NCBI GenBank assembly: GCA_002104945.1
Contig: MCFH01000002.1
Location: forward strand, 496,001-560,000
Direction of reading: 5' to 3'
Source: Piromyces finnis
Taxonomy: Eukaryota; Neocallimastigomycota; Neocallimastigomycetes; Neocallimastigales; Neocallimastigaceae
DNA: 64,000 nucleotides
Below are positions 47,646 to 61,000 of the stretch, one piece after another. Position 1 is the first letter of the stretch. Each line of letters opens with the position of its first letter. The notes beneath the pieces were generated by a model. The model was not told the origin of the DNA, made no database searches, and saw only the letters and a program-made list of their open reading frames with translations. A program made the position numbers and the translations under genes.

Positions 47646-50580
47646 ATGAAAACAATTCAATTTTTTTATTTAATATCTTTTTTAGTAGCATATGCTACTG
47701 CAAGAACAGTAAAGTTTGGTCTTGTTGCTTTTGGTACAACTGCAAAAGTTAAAATCAATGATTTATCCTATACTATGACAAGACCTAATAACAAAGATCC
47801 ATATTTTATTTTAACAAAAGAAATTGATGATAATGAAATAGTGTAATAAAAAAATATATAAAGTATATTATATATTTAAATACAATAGATATTATTTAAT
47901 TGAATGTTTAAAATAATAAAATAATAATATCTAATATAATATATATAATATATATATTTGATATATTTATTCATATTCATAAATTATAAATTAATGCAGC
48001 TATAAATATATCATTGATGATAAAGAAGAAGAGTTTTATCGTACACTTTCAGTTGGTGTATCAACAACACATAATGAATTTTTTGGAAGAAAGGATACCG
48101 TAAAAGAATTACCAGAATTTAATCATCCTGAAAAGGATTCATGGACAAAATCTATTGGTAAAACATCACTTTTTGATGACTCTTATATACCAACAGTTCA
48201 TATATACGGGGAAAATGCAAATAATACGTTTACAACAGGAAGTGCAAGTGTTGTTAAAAGAGTAGCTTTTATTTTAAAGGATGATGTAGTTATTGTTAAG
48301 GTAAAATAAAAATATCATATATTTAGTCTTTTTTTTTTAAAAAAAAATAGTTTATTATATATTTATTTTTATATTAAATAAATAATTAAAAAAAAAAATA
48401 TGTAATAAAATAATAAAAAATAAAAATAAATAAACTAGAATGCCGCTCTTTACACAAAAAATAGAAATTGGGACAAGTTTCAATTTAGACTTGTTATGAA
48501 TTATTCAAACGGTGATATGACGGGTGTCTATGGTCGTTATGTTTTAAAATTCCGTGATAATAATGAAGATCCAACATTCTTTAGACAAAAATTATATTCT
48601 GATATTATGAATACTATTGGTGCACCAACCATTCAAACTATATTTGCTCGTGTTTATGTTAATAATATCCCAGTTGGTTTATATGTTTTACAAGAAGAAG
48701 CTGCTAGTGAATCGTTTGTTAGATCAGCATTTCATGGTGATAATAATGGAAACTTTTTACTTAATGACTATAATGAATTAGGTCACCCCTTAGATTGTGC
48801 AACTGGATCAGATTTTGAATTTATTGAAGGTTCCACATATAGTACATTTAAATCATCTAATACCACCCGTTACAATAATTCTAGGATTGCTGCTTTAAAT
48901 AAAGCATTTTACGATTTAAATGCAAGTAATGATGAAGAAATTGAGAATTTTAATAAAGAATGGTTTGATATCGATTCTTTTCTTAAAGCAATTGCATTAC
49001 AATATTTGACTGGTCATTGGGATTCCTATTGGTTTTATTCTACTAATTTTGCTGTATACGATGATCCAACCGAATCAACCGAAACTACTTTTAAATTCTA
49101 TTTTATTTGTCAAGACTGGGATGGTACTTTTGGTTTGAATATTAATCCAATTTATACTCGTTATGCTGATGAAGAATTTACCACTATCTCCTACAAAAGA
49201 TATGTTAACATTGAATGGGGAATTGATTCATACGATGCTCCTCATCGTTATGCTATTGATAAACTTTTATCTAATCCGAAGATACATGCTCGTTTTGAAG
49301 AAATTCTTACTAGTATTGTAAAATATATCATGAACCCAAAAGATTTTAGTGTACGTCTTGACGCATTTGTTGAAAGATTTAGAGATGAAGTTGATTTCAC
49401 TTTTAATGTTATTCCATGGCGTAAAGGTACTGAGATTATTAAATGGACTATGGATGATTTCGAAAGAAATATTAATTACAAGGGTAGATATGGTGCTAGC
49501 TATGGTATTAAAGAATTTATTTATAAGAGAGCTAGTTTTATTAATGAAGAATTTCAATTAGGTCTTGATCTTGGGGAAAATATTTATGAAAATATTAAGG
49601 AATGTGGTCAAGGCTTTGGAAAATGTAGTGATGGAAAATGCTGTAGTCAATTTGGATATTGTGGATCTACTGATGATCATTGTCGTATAGCAAAAGGTTG
49701 TCAAATTGGTTTTGGTTTATGTAATGAAGAAGAAGAGGAAGATTATAATTTACCTATAATAGAATCATCAACAATTATTGAACCAGGAATTAATGAAGCT
49801 CCTACTGAGGGTGAAGCTCATACTTTTACTTTTCCAGTAATTATTCATGATTCTACTAATACAATTATTCCATCTATACCAACAAATACAATTGCTATTG
49901 TTGAACCCGTCATTGATTCCTCTGATATTAATATAATTAAACCTACTAGTACTATTTATTCGTCCCCAATATCAAATAATGAATCAATTATTACACCAAC
50001 AATTACTCAAATAGTTCAATCCACAAAAACGATTGTTAATCCAAGTACTAAAACTGTTTCATCTAGTATTAAAATTTCTACTACCGGACTTTGTGGACCT
50101 GAACATGGTATTTGTCCAGACAATAAATGTTGTAGTAAATATGGATATTGTGGTACTACTAATGACTACTGTGGTGATGGATGTCAAAGTAACTATGGTA
50201 ATTGTTCATTAATTCCAACAAAAACAAGTAATTTAATAAATACTTCATTACCAATATCCTCTGGTATATGTGGTGCAGGTATAGCTGTATGTGCTTCAGG
50301 TTTATGTTGTAGTAAATATGGATATTGTGGTAATACTAATGACTATTGTGGTGCTGGTTGTCAAAGTGAATTTGGTATTTGTTATAGTACAGTGACAACA
50401 GTTACAAATCTTGTTGTAGCTTTGGATAAATCAACACCTACATCAACTAACGGTAGATGTGGTCCTTCCTACGGTGCTTGTACTAAAAGTGGATATTGTT
50501 GTAGTCAATACGGTTATTGTGGTAAAACTTCAGCTCATTGTGGTGTTGGTTGTCAACCATTATATGGTCTATGTAATTAA
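47646..50580 (+). CDS. Secreted CotH-family protein with four CBM18 (hevein-type) chitin-binding modules
   Basis: Three exons (47646-47842, 48000-48300, 48439-50580), 879 residues. A signal peptide is clear ([19 protein letters not shown], cut before RT). The CotH region spans about residues 80-550, with [33 protein letters not shown] and QDWDGTFG, the segments that mark the CotH kinase-like fold. Four cysteine-rich CBM18 modules follow at about 555-593, 718-756, 777-815 and 840-878, each with the CCSxxGYCG core and eight cysteines. Modules 1 and 2 are separated by a 125-residue Ser/Thr/Ile/Pro linker. CotH proteins are abundant in gut fungi and occur in Mucorales; here the chitin modules suggest attachment to the fungal wall or to chitin. 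No dockerin is seen, so it is not a cellulosome part by sequence. Kinase activity is not shown. Confidence 0.92.
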
Positions 50581-53500
50581 ACATAAAGTAGTACTTGGAG
50601 AAAATATTATTAATTGTAGTATATTAGTTTTTATTAAATAATATTATATAAAAAGTATTTGAATTAAATATCCTTATTTTATTTTTATAATATTAATAAT
50701 AAATTAAAAAAAAAAAAAAAAGCATATATATATTTTTAATTTTTTTTTTTTAAATCATGAAAATAATTTATTATTTTTTAATAAATAACAATAAATAATA
50801 TATAAATTCAAATATAAATGCTTTGTTATATCATTTATAAATAATAAAAATAAAAATAAAAAATAAAAAGAAATTACGATGACCTTATTATTTTAAATAA
50901 TTGAAAGCATTTTTTTTTTTAGACATTAAATATAAAGTAAATTTAAAAACATATCAAAGATATGTTATTAGTTATTATTAAAACTACATATTCATTTCAG
51001 AAATATTTCTCGTTTCATCTTGTTTTTGGTTTTTTATTATAGTTAAATAAATTTAATTATAATATTAGAAAATGAAACTAATTAATTATTTCTAAAAAAG
51101 GTTTAATTATAATTAATATAAATTACTTAACTTTATTTAATAAATAAATAGATTAAAAATGAATAAATATTAAATTGAAATAGCATAACTATCCAATTCT
51201 GTTTAAAACAAAATATAATACTTGAATAACCTTTTAAAGGAATAATTTCAATCTAATTATCATAAATGAACGCATGAACGCATGAATGAATAAAATAAAT
51301 ATGTTAAAATCCTATAATGAAATTATAATTTTATTTAGAATTATAATTTTATTTCAAATGTATAATAATTTATTATATGATATACAATTTTATATTCATA
51401 TATATAAAATTTGGCCAATTAAAAACTGAAAACATTATTTTTTAGTTATTAATAATAAATATCTAAAGTTTTTTTTTTAATTTCTTACTATTTATTATAT
51501 TAATTAAAGAAAGCCAACAATAGTTGAGATTTTTAATTTATAGTATTATTAATAAATTATTTAGTATGAATATTTAAGGTTATAAGAAATCCTTTCCATG
51601 TAAAATTGAATATATTTTATTATTTACATATTCATTAGTTTGGATTTTTTAAATGATTTATATATCAGGCAAAAACCTTATTATTAGAAAACATTCTTTT
51701 TTTTCCTGCTTTTACTATTTTAGAAAATTATTAACACAGCTTCAAAGGAATTAAATAATCTTTTATCACTCAACAAAATACATTTTTTAAATGTAGTTTA
51801 GTTTCTAAGTTTGTGGCAATACATTTTCCAATTTATTAATCAGATATATTTTTTTTAACTCATTAATTTTTTTTAATAATATTAAAGTTTTAAAATTTTA
51901 CAATTTTCTGTAATTATACAATATAAGTATTGACCAATAAAAATTAATACGATTTACTCTATAATAATGTTATTATATAAAGTATTATAGTATTATTTTA
52001 TTAATTAAACTATTTTTTAATTAAATTTTTTAGTTCTACCCATGAAAAACTTAAAATTTTATTAAATCTCCGGATATTTCAATATAAAATTTAATGTATT
52101 ATATTTTCATACAATTATAATTTTAATTCTGTTTAATAAAAATTTATTATACTAAACCATTTTAAATTAAAAAAAAAAATAATAAAGAAATATTAGAAAA
52201 GTTTATTGTATAATTTTTTAATTATAATGTCACCAAATATTAATATAACTATTTACAATATTAATATATTTAAAAAAAAACTTTACCATTACACAGAGAT
52301 ACTATTTTATTTATTTAATTAAAATTTTGAATAAATAATGGAAATATATTAAACTTTAATTAATATAAAAAAAGAAAAGTTTAATTTTGAATGGTGAATT
52401 AATTATTATATATTTTCCTAAGTTTGTAAAAATAATATTAAAAAGTATGTCAAATGTCAAATCGACTATTTTATAACAAATAGTTTTATAATGAATAACT
52501 ACAAATTAAATAAATAGAGCGCTTTATAGTAATTGAGTTTAATGATACTAATAATAATAGTATTAAACTATTGTTAAAAAATAAAATGTTTATATAAAAT
52601 CATTTTAGAAAAATATAACATTAAATTATTGTTAAAAAATAAATTGAACTATTTATATATTTACATTCATCACTACCTAATTCATTAAGATCATGTATCT
52701 CTCTCCGTTTTTTATTAATAATAATTGCTTTCAATAGGTAAGATACCTTTTTATTTACAATTTTTGCATATAATATCGAATAATAGTTTATAGTCAAGTC
52801 ATCTTAACAATACCTTCGTTTTTTTTTTTAAAAAAAAAAATAAACAGATCCCCTTAATTTTTATATTAAGTTTCTCCAACAATTCAATAATATACATTAG
52901 CTTTTCAACAATAATAAGCTTTAATAATAAGGATATTATAAATAGTATTTAATTTTACAATATTTATTATTTACTTTATTATTTTAGCTATCAATACTCA
53001 TTATATTTTAAATATGATTTTTTTTTAAAAAACGTTTATTTTTTTTAATAGGCAAATAACAACTACAACAAAAAAAAAACATGGTTTATTAAATGATATA
53101 AAAAATAAAGCATTTATTAACTTTGATAGAAAAAAAAAAAAAAAGGAGAACAAATCGATAGAAGTGTTAAAAAATATAAAACATTATCATATATTAAAGA
53201 TTCTATAATTAAAATATATGAATCAGTATATTATCTATATAATATGATTTATTGAATAATTTTATTTATTATTAAATATATAAATTTTATACTATTGGTT
53301 GGAACAAATAGACCATATAAATTATAATTATAATACTACAATATATTGATAATATATTAATAATAAATCGAATATATTATTTTTTGACTATTTAAAATAG
53401 TATCTTTATTTAATATTATATTATTATTTATATAATAATAATAATTATATTATTTTAAATAAATAATATTATGATATTTATTATCAAATTAATATAAAAA

Positions 53501-54171
53501 GTTATTTTTCTTTTTTATTTTTTAATTTTTCTTTATTAAAAAGTTAACAAAAAGGAAAAAAAGTATTTCATAAATTGATAGTATTCAATTCACTATTAAA
53601 TAATGCGACTTTTTTCTTTTTGATAATACTTTCCATGATTTTTATGATTTTTAACATATTTACTCAATTTTATTATATTTATTAATATATTATAAAGAAA
53701 AATAATGAATAATTAATTTATATTTATATTTTTTAATTAAAATTAATTAAAAATTCTTTTTAAAATTTATAAATTTTAAAAGGAATTTAATAATATTTTT
53801 TTTTTTTAGCAAAAACATCAATTATTCTAGATTTATATAATAATCTTTCTAATACTTTTTTTTAATCAGTATTAAAAATGATTTATTAATGTATAATTTC
53901 ACTTTTGAATAATAAAATTATTAAATAAAATAATTTAAATTAATCAAAAATACAGTTGCTATTAAATTATAAAATTTAAATAATTCAAAACTCGACTTAT
54001 CATATTGCTATATAAATCGATTATTCTTACCCTTTTGGTATATATAAATAATTAATAAATGGTTTTTTTTCTTTTAAATTAAAACTTTATTATAAACAAA
54101 AATTATATATATAATTAAATTTATATTGAAAATAGAATTATAATTTTTAGTTAATAAAATATAAAATAACA
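50581..54171. other. Long intergenic region, nothing recognised
   Basis: About 3.6 kb of A/T-rich DNA between two + strand genes. I found no frame above background, no RNA gene and no transposon signature. It contains short runs and minor local duplications only, such as a repeated GAACGCATGA at 51268-51286 and a repeated ATTGTTAAAAAATAAA near 52571 and 52628. Confidence 0.6.
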
Positions 54172-56301
54172 ATGAGTGGATCAACAGGTCTTTTAGAAGA
54201 TACATATAGAAGACAATATTTTAATTCACCAAAAATAAACAATGATAATTCATTTATATCATTAGAAACACTTACAAATGATACAAGTCCAAAGTTTTCG
54301 TCTAATGAAAGAAATGCAAATGTAAGAAATGATGAAAGAAAAAGAGAACTTAGAATAAATAATTTTGATAATCTCTATGAAGATGAAAATAAATTTAGTG
54401 ATAAAAGTTCAACCTTATACAAAAACAGTAATGATTTTGATACATTCCTTCCTTGTATTGAAAGTGTAGTTACTGATAGTGATTTTTCTGATTTAGCTCA
54501 AGAATTTGCTGAATTTGGAAAATCATTTTCTAAAGATAGCATATCTTTTGAAAAAGATTATTTATTCCAAAACAAAAAGTCAAACAAAAAGGAATTTAGT
54601 AAAAAATTCAAAGTAGAAGTGGACCCTAAAACAAAGTATACTTACAATAACTTATATAATATAAATACTGAAATATATAATTCACCATCACCAACATCAT
54701 TGAATAGAGATGTAGTTGAAAAGGAAATTAAAAAATATGATAATGATGTTGATAGACTTGATTTAAGATTTATTCAAAATGCTCTTTTATTTCAAAATAA
54801 AAAAGATAAAAGGGAAATTTACAATCCAAATGAAAATGTCTTAAAAGCATTATACGAAACTCCAAATGATAAAAGATTAACTAAAAGTTTTTTGGATATT
54901 GATAGCGATGTTAATTCCTTCAGTAATAATAAACGTTTAAGTTCTATCAATAAAGTTGATAAAGATATTGAAATTAATGAAGATGATATCTTATTAAATT
55001 CAAAGAACAAAGTTAGTTATCAAAATAATTGTCAAAATGTAAGACCAATTTATTTAACAAATCATCAGCCTGTGCAGCCTATCCAATTTTACAATAAAAA
55101 TTATCAAAAGAAATCATCAACTTTGCCATCCAAGCCCTCCCCATTAATTGAATCTAATAATGAATATTCTGATGAAATTGATATCAAATCAAAAAATAAA
55201 ACAAATATGTATGGTTATGATGATGATTATACAACAGATAAATATGAAAATAGCTCAAGAAAAATCCCACCAAATAATGAATATAGTATTAGTAATTCTA
55301 TATCATCAGATGATATTCCATTAGCTAATATAAAACCTTCATCTACACCAACTCTTTCAACTATATCATTATCTGTTCCAGGCGACAAGAGTAAATGCTC
55401 ATCTAATGATAAAAGTAAGAAATTAAATAAACCATTAATAGATTTATCGACAGAAACCACTACTATTGATTATTTAAAGCCTGCATTTACAAATTCAGCA
55501 TCTAATGAAAAAAAGGAGGAAAAACTTTCTAAAAAAGAAACAAAAAAGAAAAAGAAGCAATTATTTTCTTATTGTTGTAGTAGTAAGGTCCTTGATAATA
55601 GCTTTGTTGAAGATGGAAGTAAAAATTATAAAAAGAATTTATTTATTAAATGTCAGAAGGAACAAATTCACAGTTTTGAAGCAAAGAGAATGAATAGTTC
55701 TAGAAATAAAAGTAACACTACTTCTAATATTTCTAGTTTAATTTTATCATCATCAAGTAAAAACGATTCTATTGAAAATAACAAGGAAAATAATAGAGTA
55801 AGCTTCAAACCAAATTATCTTAGCAGAAGAAGTGATAGTTCTAGTGATTGTTTATCAGGAGTTTCTAGTATCAGCACCTCTTCAAGTTGTTCAATAAATA
55901 AAAGTCCAACTTCACCCTCAAGTACTTTTAAAAATATAATTATTGATAATAGTTCAATGAAAGAAATTAAGAATCTTGTAAATTCTGATATTAACAATAA
56001 ATCTCCACCAAAATCCATTATTATTCCAACTAATCAAACTAATACTCAATATATTCAATCAAAAAAAGAAAATATATTTGATGAAAGATCATCACAAATA
56101 TCTAACAACAGTATTGACACTTCTTCAAAATCACCTAATATAAATTCGACAGAATCTGGTTGTCCAATTCCCGAAAAGAAGCAAGTTAAATATTGTACTT
56201 CCTATGAACTTTGTGATGATGGTAATTGGAAACTTGTAGAAAGAAGATATAATGATAGTAAAGTTATTAAAGTTGAGATTATCTCAAGTAAAATGATTTA
56301 G
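54172..56301 (+). CDS. Ser/Asn/Lys-rich disordered protein, unknown function
   Basis: Single open frame of 709 residues starting with an ATG after an A-rich leader. No intron is needed. I recognise no domain. The composition (Ser, Asn, Lys, Asp) predicts mostly disordered chain. Two segments look more ordered: an acidic SDFSDLAQEFAEFGKSFSKD near residue 103, and a C-terminal stretch KQVKYCTSYELCDDGNWKLVERRYND (final 50 residues) with alternating pattern typical of a small beta domain. A basic patch KKETKKKKKQ sits before a Cys pair (YCCSS) that might be lipid-modified or a nuclear signal. It is likely expressed because the frame is far longer than chance allows in this DNA. Function unknown. 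Confidence 0.7.
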   Translation: MSGSTGLLEDTYRRQYFNSPKINNDNSFISLETLTNDTSPKFSSNERNANVRNDERKRELRINNFDNLYEDENKFSDKSSTLYKNSNDFDTFLPCIESVVTDSDFSDLAQEFAEFGKSFSKDSISFEKDYLFQNKKSNKKEFSKKFKVEVDPKTKYTYNNLYNINTEIYNSPSPTSLNRDVVEKEIKKYDNDVDRLDLRFIQNALLFQNKKDKREIYNPNENVLKALYETPNDKRLTKSFLDIDSDVNSFSNNKRLSSINKVDKDIEINEDDILLNSKNKVSYQNNCQNVRPIYLTNHQPVQPIQFYNKNYQKKSSTLPSKPSPLIESNNEYSDEIDIKSKNKTNMYGYDDDYTTDKYENSSRKIPPNNEYSISNSISSDDIPLANIKPSSTPTLSTISLSVPGDKSKCSSNDKSKKLNKPLIDLSTETTTIDYLKPAFTNSASNEKKEEKLSKKETKKKKKQLFSYCCSSKVLDNSFVEDGSKNYKKNLFIKCQKEQIHSFEAKRMNSSRNKSNTTSNISSLILSSSSKNDSIENNKENNRVSFKPNYLSRRSDSSSDCLSGVSSISTSSSCSINKSPTSPSSTFKNIIIDNSSMKEIKNLVNSDINNKSPPKSIIIPTNQTNTQYIQSKKENIFDERSSQISNNSIDTSSKSPNINSTESGCPIPEKKQVKYCTSYELCDDGNWKLVERRYNDSKVIKVEIISSKMI

Positions 56302-58063
56302 TTTTAAATCTTATCATAAAAATTACTATATATATAATTTAATAATAAGATTAAGAATCCAATTTCCTTGAAACTTTTTAAAATAAAAAAGTAATATATA
56401 AATATTAACAAAATAAGCCATAAATAGTATAAATATTAAATCCAAATATTAATTTATTATTAAAATATATATATAAAGTTCAAATGATCAAATGAAACAA
56501 GCAACACTGTCAAATTAATAATAACTATAACTAGTAGCATAATAAATAGTATTACTATTTAGATAAATAATAATTATAAAAGCAAAAAAAAAAAAAGACA
56601 AAAATACATAATATAAAATAATAATATATCAATTATTTTTTAAAGAAAATAAATTTGCTATAATATATATTTTATAACTTTATAATCAAAAATATTCAAA
56701 AAAAATTATATTAAATTATATTTCAACTATTCATTTATAACATAAACTATAAAAGATTTAATATATCAATATATCATTATCATAATAATTACAATAACAA
56801 TATAATATATATATACAATATTAATAACGTTAAACATTCATTATATATATTCGTAAGTCATAAGTATCATCATATTCATAACAGACAATCAAATAATATT
56901 TTTAAAAAAAAAAAATCATTCATAATTATTATTATATATATCCTATTTATAACAATTAATTACTATTATTTTATTATTCAATAATTTTTATTCCTCCCCA
57001 TTTTTTTTCCCATCTAATTTAATATATTTTTAGCAATATTTAATTAAAATAATAATAAAATATAAAAAAGTAGTAAAAGATTAATAATTAATTGTTTATA
57101 ATATTATCTTAATTTTATATTTAATTAAATATTAATTAAAAGGGAAGAAAATAATAGTTAGAGGTTTTTAATTTTAAAAAAATTTTTTTTTTTTTATAAT
57201 ATAAATCTAAAGTTCTTAAATAAATAAAATATAATACAAAAATAATAAGAATAAATAATAAGACATATATAGTTTTAATATACCGATTTTTATATTAACT
57301 ATTGATACATCCAGTTTTTTTTTTTTTTTTTTTTTTTTGTATGCTAATTATTAAAATAATCAGTGATATAATATGATTTATTTTATTTTTTTTTTTTTTT
57401 AAACCAGTTTTTATAAATAATTTACATTAAGACTTAAACCTAAAAATATGTAATAATAGATTTATGATTAATGAATCAATAATGCATATGTAAAATTATA
57501 ATGATAGAGAATATATTTAAAATGTCTTGATAGTTTTATTTAATATGTGTATATGTGTTTGTTTGTTTTTTAATAAAAATATCTTTTAATAAAATATCTT
57601 TCTATAATAATTTAATGTATCATCTTTATGAATTTTATGTTTTATAATAATAAAAAAAATATGGATCTAGTATATTTAAAATATTTTTTTTTTAAAATTT
57701 TCATTACATTACATGATATAATGATTTTACACTACTAATACCTAACTACAAAATTTAATAAATTATGATTAAAAATAATGATTTATAAATAATTTAAATA
57801 ATTCTTTTAAATAAGATATAAAATATTTTTTGTCATTATAAATTGAGAATATATTTAAAGACAAAAATATCATCATTATCATACTTTGTAATTTTTATAG
57901 ATTTTTAATGGTTTATTTTATATTTTTTATTTAATATTTATTTATATTATATTTCAGTTATTATATAAATAATAGATTAAATAATCTATTATATATAACA
58001 AATAAAATTCATGTTTTTCTTTTACTATACATTGATATTATTGTTAAATAAATGATTTCTATA
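56302..58063. other. Convergent intergenic spacer
   Basis: About 1.8 kb holding two 3' ends. T runs at 57318-57339 and 57390-57402. No gene seen. Confidence 0.6.
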
Positions 58064-61000
58064 TTAATATCTATTTAATCCACAACAATAAGTATGAATT
58101 GACTTGTATTTATCAATTTCTTCTTGAGGTACTGAATTAAACATATCTTCTAACGTTTTATATCCTAATGCCCAATATGATGGTTTTCCATTATCATGTC
58201 CATGTCGATTCATACCATATGATCGATATATATGAATATTATGCTTTTTATAAATCTTTTCAACTTCCTCCCATCGTTCAGAATCACTTTCTTTTAAAAT
58301 ATTTTTTAATATTTTATTGCTTTTTCTACAAACATTTCCATTGTTCCATACCACTTGATCATCCTCATCTCTTCCAAGTAAAATAATCGAGGTTTTATCA
58401 AATAATAAAGGATAATTTTCGGTTTTGTAATTTGAATTTAATTCATTGATCAACTTTAAAAATCCTGCTGAATAGATATTTTCAATTTTCACTGTAGAAT
58501 TTCCTCGAGATATTCCATTTTTAAATCCTTCTTTAAATTCTTCTAAACTTTCACTTGTTAGCATTTTTATTACTAATTCATCTTCTAAAATACTTGCTTC
58601 CTTTTTTAATTGTTCATTTAAACGACTTTCATAATCCATCCTGTATCTTGTTCTAATATATTTTTTAACCATTTCATTACTTTCTTCATAATTTTCAGTA
58701 TCAATAATTATCATACGTTGATTTGATGTATCCATTCTACTTTCATTCTTTATACAAAGGAGGGCTTGAACAATGGAAAATACCTTAAATTCTTCAAAGT
58801 TATAATGAATATCTAAAAGACTTTTTACATTTTCTTCATTACATTCACTTATCTTGTTAATTCCTTCAATTTTATCTTCTTGTAAAATTGCTTGAATATA
58901 ATATGGAATGAATGGAATCATCATAACATTCTTGGCATAACTAAAGATTTCATTAACAATATCATAATTAACGGTGTATTCATCAAAAAATTCAGGAATA
59001 TTATTTTGATCAAACATTTTTGGAAGTGGTGTTCCATTCTTTTCATAATCAATTCCTAATAAAGATTTCAATGTTATATGAGCATAATTTTGAATATCTT
59101 GATTCTTTTTAATCATCTTATTAACAACTCGGTGAATTTCATGACAGAATAAATGTCTTAATATCTTTGGTAATATTTCCATTTGATTGTTCTTAATAAT
59201 ATTAATAAATACATTTGTCATACATTCTACTGAATTATCATCTAAATAAATGTAATACTTGCTTTGTTCTTCATCACTTTGATAACCCTCAATTTGCTTA
59301 TTGATCAAATTATTAACATAATTATAATGTCCTTTAGACGCAACTTGATAGTTTTCAATTAATTGACTGAAAAGATTAATCACTGCTTCCGATCTATGAT
59401 TCTCACTAAACATTTGGCATATCTTTAAAATCCCTGATTCAATTGAAAATTCATAAGTATATGGAACTTCAACTAATACCCTTCTCATTCCAATACTAGC
59501 TGTATATTCTAACAATTTTGGTGCATATTTTAACAAGAATTGATGAATACGTTGATCATCAAATACTGGAATTACATTTGTAATAATCTTTCGAGTATTA
59601 AAATCAACTAAATTATTTTCTCCATTACTAAATTCACTTGCCGTTAACACATCGGACAAACTAATATAGCATCCAAGATAAATGTCGTTTAAACGATAAA
59701 TCATTGGATCAGTATAATTTCCAATAAAACCATCACATCCAATACCAACAATGTTTAATAGTTTAATAATATCAATAGCTGTAAAAGCTTCTAATGCATC
59801 TTTATCATCTGCTAGTTCACAAACTGACTTAATTCCTTCTAAAGTGGTATAAGTAGAGTAGAAACTAACAGAATGTTCACTATCATCAATATCTTTAATT
59901 TCATCTAAATGTTCGGCCATTGCTAAAACCTCTTTTCTTGCTTCTTCATCAAAATCAATTCCTTCATTCATTCCTCTTCTAGATAAACTCTTTCCATCCT
60001 TATTCACTTCTACATTTCTTAAGAAATCTGCTAATTGTTTGGAATTTAATTGGCTTACCTTATCATTATTTTGAATTTCTTTCATCATACCAAAAATAGA
60101 GAATTCTTGTTTTCTAATACGTCTTTTTAAATAATGAATACGATCCTTAATTAAAATATAATCATTACTATCTCCTTGCATACTATTATTAATCAAATAT
60201 TGTTCAAATTCTTCGAAATATTTAGCAATTAATTTCATTTCTTCTAATGCTGTTTGAGTATTAATAATTTTTAATACTTTTAACTTTCTCATAAAGAAAT
60301 CAATCTTTTTATCTAAAATTCTCTTGTAATTATTAAGAGTAAGTTCTTCACAAATTTCTACAGGAATATTACAAAGAGAACTAAGTCCATCGACTTCTGT
60401 CTGAATATAAATTTGTTCTGGAAGTTTGTCCATCCAAATAAAATTGTCTTCTTCAAATAAATCAATAGTATCATCAGGAAGATTCCATGGATTTTCTTTT
60501 AATATTTTTTCTGAAGATTGTAAAGTAATCTTATAATTCATTCCATCATGTCTATATAAAGCAGCAATACTTTCGGCAATCCTTTCAACACCATCAGCAG
60601 AATCAATATCAATAAGATATGGATTCGATAAAGTATTAAATTGAAGCATAGATGAAAGACCTCTTGTATCGGGTTCACATGAAGAAGTAAAAAAACGAAT
60701 AGCTTGAGAATTAATTATAAAATTATCTTTGATATCTAAATATAAAGAAGATGCAAGATTTAAAGTTTCACTTTGATCAAAAAGGTCACCATCAGAAAGT
60801 GTAAGAATTCTTATATTTTGTTTTTTATTTTGTATAATAAGTTTATTTAATAAAACTTTTAAATCCTCAATAGCACATGCCATATGAGTACCACCACGAC
60901 AATCAATATCTAAATTTTTAAAGTAGGTCATATTACCAGTATATATTTCTGAATAATCGTCAAAGGTAATTAAGTCGATATCAACTTCTGTCATATTTAA

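Noticed and set aside
50581-54171. A hidden multi-exon gene in the 3.6 kb gap
   Set aside because: I looked for chains of conserved-looking exons with GT-AG borders on both strands and found none; coding stretches elsewhere in the window are clearly richer in G+C than this gap.
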